In this document: one piece after another, positions 60,291-64,000 of the stretch
Position numbering within the stretch: position 1 is the first letter of the stretch
How the letters are laid out: each line of letters opens with the position of its first letter
Source of the DNA: Glycomyces algeriensis
Lineage (GTDB): Bacteria > Actinomycetota > Actinomycetes > Mycobacteriales > Micromonosporaceae
DNA: 64,000 bases
Assembly: GCF_027622855.1 (NCBI RefSeq)
Contig: NZ_JAPZVR010000001.1
Span: 363,814 to 427,813 of the forward strand
Direction: 5' to 3'
Position numbers and translations under genes: made by a program
The notes under the pieces: generated by a model
What the model was told of the DNA's origin: nothing
Database searches by the model: none
What the model saw: only the letters and a program-made list of their open reading frames with translations

Positions 60291-61372
60291 CCCAACGCGG
60301 ACTCCTGGCCGACGGCGGCGGCCGCGCCCCCCGCGCCGGCGGACCGGCGCCCGGCCGGGTAGCGGGCCACGCGCCGCAGCGCCTCCCGCAGCCCGTCCGC
60401 GTCGCCGGACTCGACGAGTTCGCCGAATCCCGTGGTCTGCAACGGCACGCGCATGCCAGGCAGATCCGAGGCGACGACCGGGACGCCGGACATCATGGCC
60501 TCGGTCTGGGTGATGCCGAAGGACTCCTCGGCCACGGACGGCAGCGCGAAGGCGTCGAGGGACGCGTGGAAGTCGGCGATCGCCGGCTCCTCGAGCCGCC
60601 CGAGGAACCGGATGCGGCCGTCCCCGGCGGCCTGGCCGCGCAGCCGCGCGACCACGTCGCCGCCGGCCACGCTCTCGTCGCCGGCGAGCAGCAGCCGCGC
60701 CGCCGGGTCGTCCCAGTCCCGGAAGGCCCGCACGAGATGGTGGAGCCCCTTCTCGGGGGCCATGCGCCCGAGGAACCCGATGTGGGGTCCCGCGCCGTCG
60801 CGGAACACCGGTTTCCCGGGGCCGCGCTCGCGGCACGGCGGCGGGACGGCGCAGACGCGCCGCTGCTCCATGATCGCCCAGTGCCGCGAGGACTTCGCGT
60901 GGTCGAGGTTGGCGACGACGACCGCGGCGGCGCGGCGCAGCGCGGCGGCCACCGAGGCGTCGACCACCGCGATCTGCGCCTTGGCCGTGGCGCCCCCGGA
61001 GAGCCAGACGTCGTCGTGGTGGTGGACCACCACGGGCGTGCCGCGCGCCGCGCGCGCGATGAGGCCGGCCTCCAGCATCGGCACATGGAGATTGACCACA
61101 TCGGACCGCCGCGCGATCCGGCCCGCGAGCGAGGCGAACCCCGGGCTGACCACGCCGCGCCCGATGCGGGCGGCGACGCGGGCGCGGTGGACGTGCACGC
61201 CCCCGCGGACCTCGAAGCGCGGCAGGGCCGGGTCGTGGCGGGACGCGACGACGGCGACGCGCTTCCCGTCGGCCGCCAAGGACTCGGCCACGTCCATCGC
61301 GACCCTGGTCAGCCCGCTGGTGTAGGGGGCGTAGTAGTTCAGCACGACGCAGGCGTCGTATCGGGAGTTCAC
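60260..61372 (-). CDS. family 4 glycosyltransferase, 3' end uncertain
   Basis: A GT-B transferase of about 370 residues: YYAPYTSGLTRVAMDVAESL at the N-terminus, acceptor-side VVHHHDDVWLSGG, and donor-side GFLGRMAPEKGLHHLV and the E-x7-E motif ESFGITQTE. GTG start at 61372 with AGGAG 10 bases upstream. It follows the EEP gene by 11 bp. The C-terminal end is lost in the G-rich block; the lower coordinate is an estimate. Confidence 0.8.
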
Positions 61373-61383
61373 CGTGCGGGCTC

Positions 61384-62526
61384 CTATCGGATGTCGAGCC
61401 CGACCATCTGGGCGTCGTGGTCGGAGAGGCCTTCGCTGGAGACGATCGCGTACTCGGCGACGCCGAGCCCCGGGCCGGTGCAGACCCAGTCGAGCCGCCA
61501 CCACTTCGGGAACGGGAACCGGATGGAGGGCCAGCTGACCGGCATCACCGAGTCCGGGTCGGGGCAGTCGAGGCGGTCGCGCAGCGAGGCGACCCCCGCG
61601 CTGAGGATGGTCGAGTTGAGGTCGCCGCCGATGAACACCGGGTGCGGGTTGGCGTCGATGTCCTCGTTGAGCACGGTGAACTGCGAGGTGCGGCGCTGGT
61701 ACTGCGAGCGCACGTACTCGTAGAAGTCCGCGCTGAGCGGCGAGGCCTCGCCGGTGGGCACGGGCACCGAGAGGTGCAGGTTGTACATGGAGACGACCTG
61801 CCCGTCGACGTCGATGTCGGTGCGGAGGATCTTGGTGGTCCAGTACTCGCGCCAGGGGTCGTCGGCGGGCGGCGCGCCCGGGTCGCCCTCGTCGATGAGC
61901 GCCTCGGTGTCGAGGGCTTCGGATTCGACGATCGGGAAGCGCGAGAGGGTGACCATCTCGCTGGCGATGACGAGCTCGTAGTCGGGGAAGTGCTCGCGGA
62001 GGGCGGCCTCGTCGTCGATGATCTCGACCCGGTCGGTGCGGGTCAGGTACTCGGTGAGGAGGTAGACGTCGGCGTCCTGGGCGAGCAGGTAGTCGTAGAA
62101 CTCGTCGGCGTCGTCCCAGCGGTAGTGCCAGTAGTCGGCGTTCCAGGTGAACACGGAGACGTCGGCGGTGCCCTCGCCGGGCGGGCCGGTGAACAGCGCT
62201 GAGAGGTTGATGCCGGCGATCGGGTAGGCGATCGCGAACACGGCGAGGTGGACGATCCACAGTCGCCAGCGCTTGCCGCGGGCGAGGGCCATCGCGCACA
62301 GCGCGAGCAGGAGCGGCGGGACGAGGAGCGCGAACGGCGGCACCATCTCGATGAGGGACCACCACCAGACCCGTCCGGCCAGGACGAGGTGGGCGACGAG
62401 GAAGGCCGCCCACGATACGGTCAGGCCCACGACCAGGCGGACGCCCAGGCGCCGCAGTCTCCGGGGCTTCTTCGGTGCCGCGTCCTCAGTGGTGGGGGCG
62501 GGGGCGGGGTTCTCGGTCAGGCTCAT
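61384..62526 (-). CDS. membrane-anchored endonuclease/exonuclease/phosphatase-family protein
   Basis: A 380-residue protein: three hydrophobic segments (about residues 25-110) then an EEP domain with FTWNADYWH, YNLHLSVPVP, GGDLNST and the terminal SDHDAQM catalytic motif. Likely a phosphodiesterase/phosphatase facing outside the cell. ATG at 62526 is preferred over 62538 because AAGGAG lies directly upstream. In an operon with a prenyl-phosphate ribosyltransferase and GT4, it might act on a lipid-linked or extracellular phosphate (inference). Confidence 0.82.
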   Translation of the reverse strand: MSLTENPAPAPTTEDAAPKKPRRLRRLGVRLVVGLTVSWAAFLVAHLVLAGRVWWWSLIEMVPPFALLVPPLLLALCAMALARGKRWRLWIVHLAVFAIAYPIAGINLSALFTGPPGEGTADVSVFTWNADYWHYRWDDADEFYDYLLAQDADVYLLTEYLTRTDRVEIIDDEAALREHFPDYELVIASEMVTLSRFPIVESEALDTEALIDEGDPGAPPADDPWREYWTTKILRTDIDVDGQVVSMYNLHLSVPVPTGEASPLSADFYEYVRSQYQRRTSQFTVLNEDIDANPHPVFIGGDLNSTILSAGVASLRDRLDCPDPDSVMPVSWPSIRFPFPKWWRLDWVCTGPGLGVAEYAIVSSEGLSDHDAQMVGLDIR

Positions 62527-62534
62527 GGTCTCCT

Positions 62535-63485
62535 TCAATCACTCGGGCCGAACAGGTCGGACATGTCGATCAGCTCAGTGGCCGCGAGGCATGCGAGGCA
62601 GCCCGCGCCGATGGCCAGGAGCACGGGGTCGCGCAGCAGCAGGCGCGTCGGGTCGCCGTCGCCGCCGCGCAGCTCGAGCCGCTGGAGGTAGCGGAACAGC
62701 GCCATCAGCAGCAGCGGGATCACCAGCATCGCCTGTGGCCCTTCCGATTCGGTGGCGTGCGGGCCGCGCAGCGCGAAGAGCAGGAACGTGGCCGTGGCGA
62801 GCCCGCCCGCGATGGAGATGAAGTGCTCGAGCATCGAGGCGGTGTAGCCGCGCAGCGCCGCGCGGTGGGCCGTCCCGGCGACGACGATCTCCCTGCGGCG
62901 CTTGCCGAGCACGAGCAGCAGCGAGACGAACAGCGTCGCGAGCACGATGAGGCTCGCGGGCGCGGCGCCGAGCACGAGGTACCCGGCGAGGGCCCGCAGC
63001 GGGAAGCCGGCCGCGACCGTGAACAGTTCGAGCACCGGCACGTCCCGGAGCTTGCGGCTGTACGCGAAGTTCAGGGCGACGTACGCCCCGATGGGGACCA
63101 GCAGTCCGGGGGCGGCCGCGATCGCCAGGGCCGCCGAGCCGGCGGCGCACGTGGCCGCGACGAGCACGGCCTGGCGCACCGAGAGCGCTCCCGAGGCGAG
63201 CGGGCGGTGCCGCTTGACCGGGTGGTGGCGGTCGCGTTCGCGGTCGGCGATGTCGTTGACGGCGTAGACGAGTGAGGACGCGAGCATGAACGCGGCCACT
63301 GCGAGGAGCGGCCCGGCGATGGTCGCGCGGTCCCACACCTGCGGGTCGAGGAACGGCAGCAGCACCGCTACGTTCTTGACCCACTGGCGGGGCCGGGCCA
63401 GCGCGACCGCCCCGGCGGCGGCCGCGCGGAGGCTAGGCGTCCGGGGTTCGGCCGGAGCGATTGCTTCCGGCTTGAGGCTGGTCAT
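62535..63485 (-). CDS. UbiA-family, decaprenyl-phosphate phosphoribosyltransferase-like
   Basis: A 316-residue membrane enzyme with about eight segments. The first Asp-rich motif NDIADRERDRHHPVKRHRP and second motif YSRKLRDVPVLELF match the mycobacterial DPPR synthase (Rv3806c) type. That enzyme couples phosphoribosyl pyrophosphate to decaprenyl phosphate, the first step to decaprenyl-phosphoryl arabinose. It overlaps the upstream epimerase gene by 53 bp. Whether the organism makes an arabinan or another ribofuranose-derived glycan is not shown here. Confidence 0.87.
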   Translation of the reverse strand: MTSLKPEAIAPAEPRTPSLRAAAAGAVALARPRQWVKNVAVLLPFLDPQVWDRATIAGPLLAVAAFMLASSLVYAVNDIADRERDRHHPVKRHRPLASGALSVRQAVLVAATCAAGSAALAIAAAPGLLVPIGAYVALNFAYSRKLRDVPVLELFTVAAGFPLRALAGYLVLGAAPASLIVLATLFVSLLLVLGKRRREIVVAGTAHRAALRGYTASMLEHFISIAGGLATATFLLFALRGPHATESEGPQAMLVIPLLLMALFRYLQRLELRGGDGDPTRLLLRDPVLLAIGAGCLACLAATELIDMSDLFGPSD

Positions 63486-64000
63486 GGCGGCCCTCCTGCG
63501 CTCGTGCGGGTGGAAAGAGGATCTTGGCGCCGGCGAGCATCCCTTGCCGCCACCGGTCCGAGCTGGTGGCCCCGGCGGCGCCGCGCGGGGCGGGCGGACG
63601 CTCGCGCCACCACCGGAAGGTGCGCAGGATCGCGTCGCGGTTGGAGTGCTCGGGCGTGAAGCCCAGGCGCTCGGACGCCCTCGCGATGTCCACGAAGGAG
63701 TCGGCTTTGAGCTTGCGCACCAAGCGGTCGTAGACGGGGGAGAGGCCGAGCGCCGAGGCGGCGCGGAGCATCGCGATGGCGGGGGCGGCCGGGACGGACC
63801 TGATGCGGCCGCCGCGTCCGACCTCGTCGAGCACGGCCTGGAAGTCCGTGCGGAGCGTCCCGAACTCGCCCGCGCCGATGTTGTAGGTGTCGGCGGCGAC
63901 GTCGTCGGGCGCGGTGAGGACGGTGCGCACGGCGCGGGCGAGGTCGTCGATGTCGAGCATCTGGACGCGAACGTCACCGCGTCCGATGACGGGGAAGTCG
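63433..64000 (-). CDS. NAD-dependent epimerase/dehydratase, partial (C-terminal part)
   Basis: The C-terminal 189 residues of an extended SDR: the visible part begins DFPVIGRGDVRVQMLDIDDLARAV and contains TYNIGAGEFGTL. The N-terminal cofactor-binding domain lies beyond the right edge. It heads the visible minus-strand operon with UbiA, EEP and GT4. In polyprenyl-ribose/arabinose pathways an SDR performs reduction or epimerisation, so a linked role is plausible. Confidence 0.8.
   Translation of the reverse strand, partial: DFPVIGRGDVRVQMLDIDDLARAVRTVLTAPDDVAADTYNIGAGEFGTLRTDFQAVLDEVGRGGRIRSVPAAPAIAMLRAASALGLSPVYDRLVRKLKADSFVDIARASERLGFTPEHSNRDAILRTFRWWRERPPAPRGAAGATSSDRWRQGMLAGAKILFPPARAQEGRHDQPQAGSNRSGRTPDA

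Overview
The window is high-GC DNA with the dense, mostly ATG/GTG (sometimes TTG) started genes and strong purine-rich ribosome binding sites of an actinomycete. Many secreted glycoside hydrolases, Tat and lipoprotein export signals, and LacI/ROK/IclR sugar regulators suggest a saprophytic soil or plant-associated actinobacterium. A Glycomyces-like organism is a guess that the sequence alone does not prove. I saw no rRNA, tRNA, CRISPR array, transposase or phage gene. The window holds about 53 protein genes, several operator palindromes, a set of perfect GC-rich terminator hairpins and one clear riboswitch.

Layout. 0-4 kb: a Tat-exported sugar-binding lipoprotein and a GH36 alpha-galactosidase on the minus strand. 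5-15 kb: a plant-arabinan locus with a clan-A-like hydrolase carrying a ricin lectin domain, a LacI repressor, a small secreted lectin, a secreted esterase-like hydrolase, a GH43 enzyme, a large GH127 beta-L-arabinofuranosidase with two ricin domains, and a cytosolic acyl-hydrolase. CGAAA/TTTCG palindromes recur in its promoters. 15-19 kb: RidA, WYL regulator, SDR and MFS exporter. 19.4-29 kb: a ROK repressor divergent from an oligopeptide-type ABC importer and a cytosolic GH2 beta-mannosidase, probably a beta-manno-oligosaccharide uptake operon. 29-34 kb: a Cys/Met PLP enzyme divergent from an Lrp regulator, a DHFR-like protein, a 12-copy heptamer repeat, a membrane protein and a Ser/Thr dehydratase.

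34-45 kb: a self-contained locus (LacI, ROK kinase, class I phosphomannose isomerase, CUT1 ABC importer, unclassified six-hairpin-type glycosidase, SGNH esterase, secreted DUF5005-like protein). Its enzymes would import an (acylated?) mannose-containing glycoside, deacylate and hydrolyse it, and feed mannose through mannose-6-P to fructose-6-P. 45-48 kb: a ferredoxin/flavin-type/VOC operon and a CGNR zinc-finger regulator that may control it. 48.7-49.5 kb: two SMR genes behind a guanidine-III riboswitch, hence a guanidinium exporter. 49.7-54 kb: an L-talarate/galactarate dehydratase operon with IclR regulator, 2-oxoglutarate-semialdehyde dehydrogenase and a TauE/SafE carrier. 54-58 kb: L-2-hydroxyglutarate oxidase, a quinone-oxidoreductase-type enzyme that lacks its stop codon, TetR, cupin and DoxX genes. 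58-64 kb: convergent glycosyltransferase operons, including a decaprenyl-phosphate phosphoribosyltransferase-like UbiA enzyme and an epimerase cut by the window end.

Three extreme G/C homopolymer palindromes (36-88, 46549-46579, about 60197-60290) look like sequencing or assembly damage at strong hairpins. The last one removes the true 3' ends of two genes.
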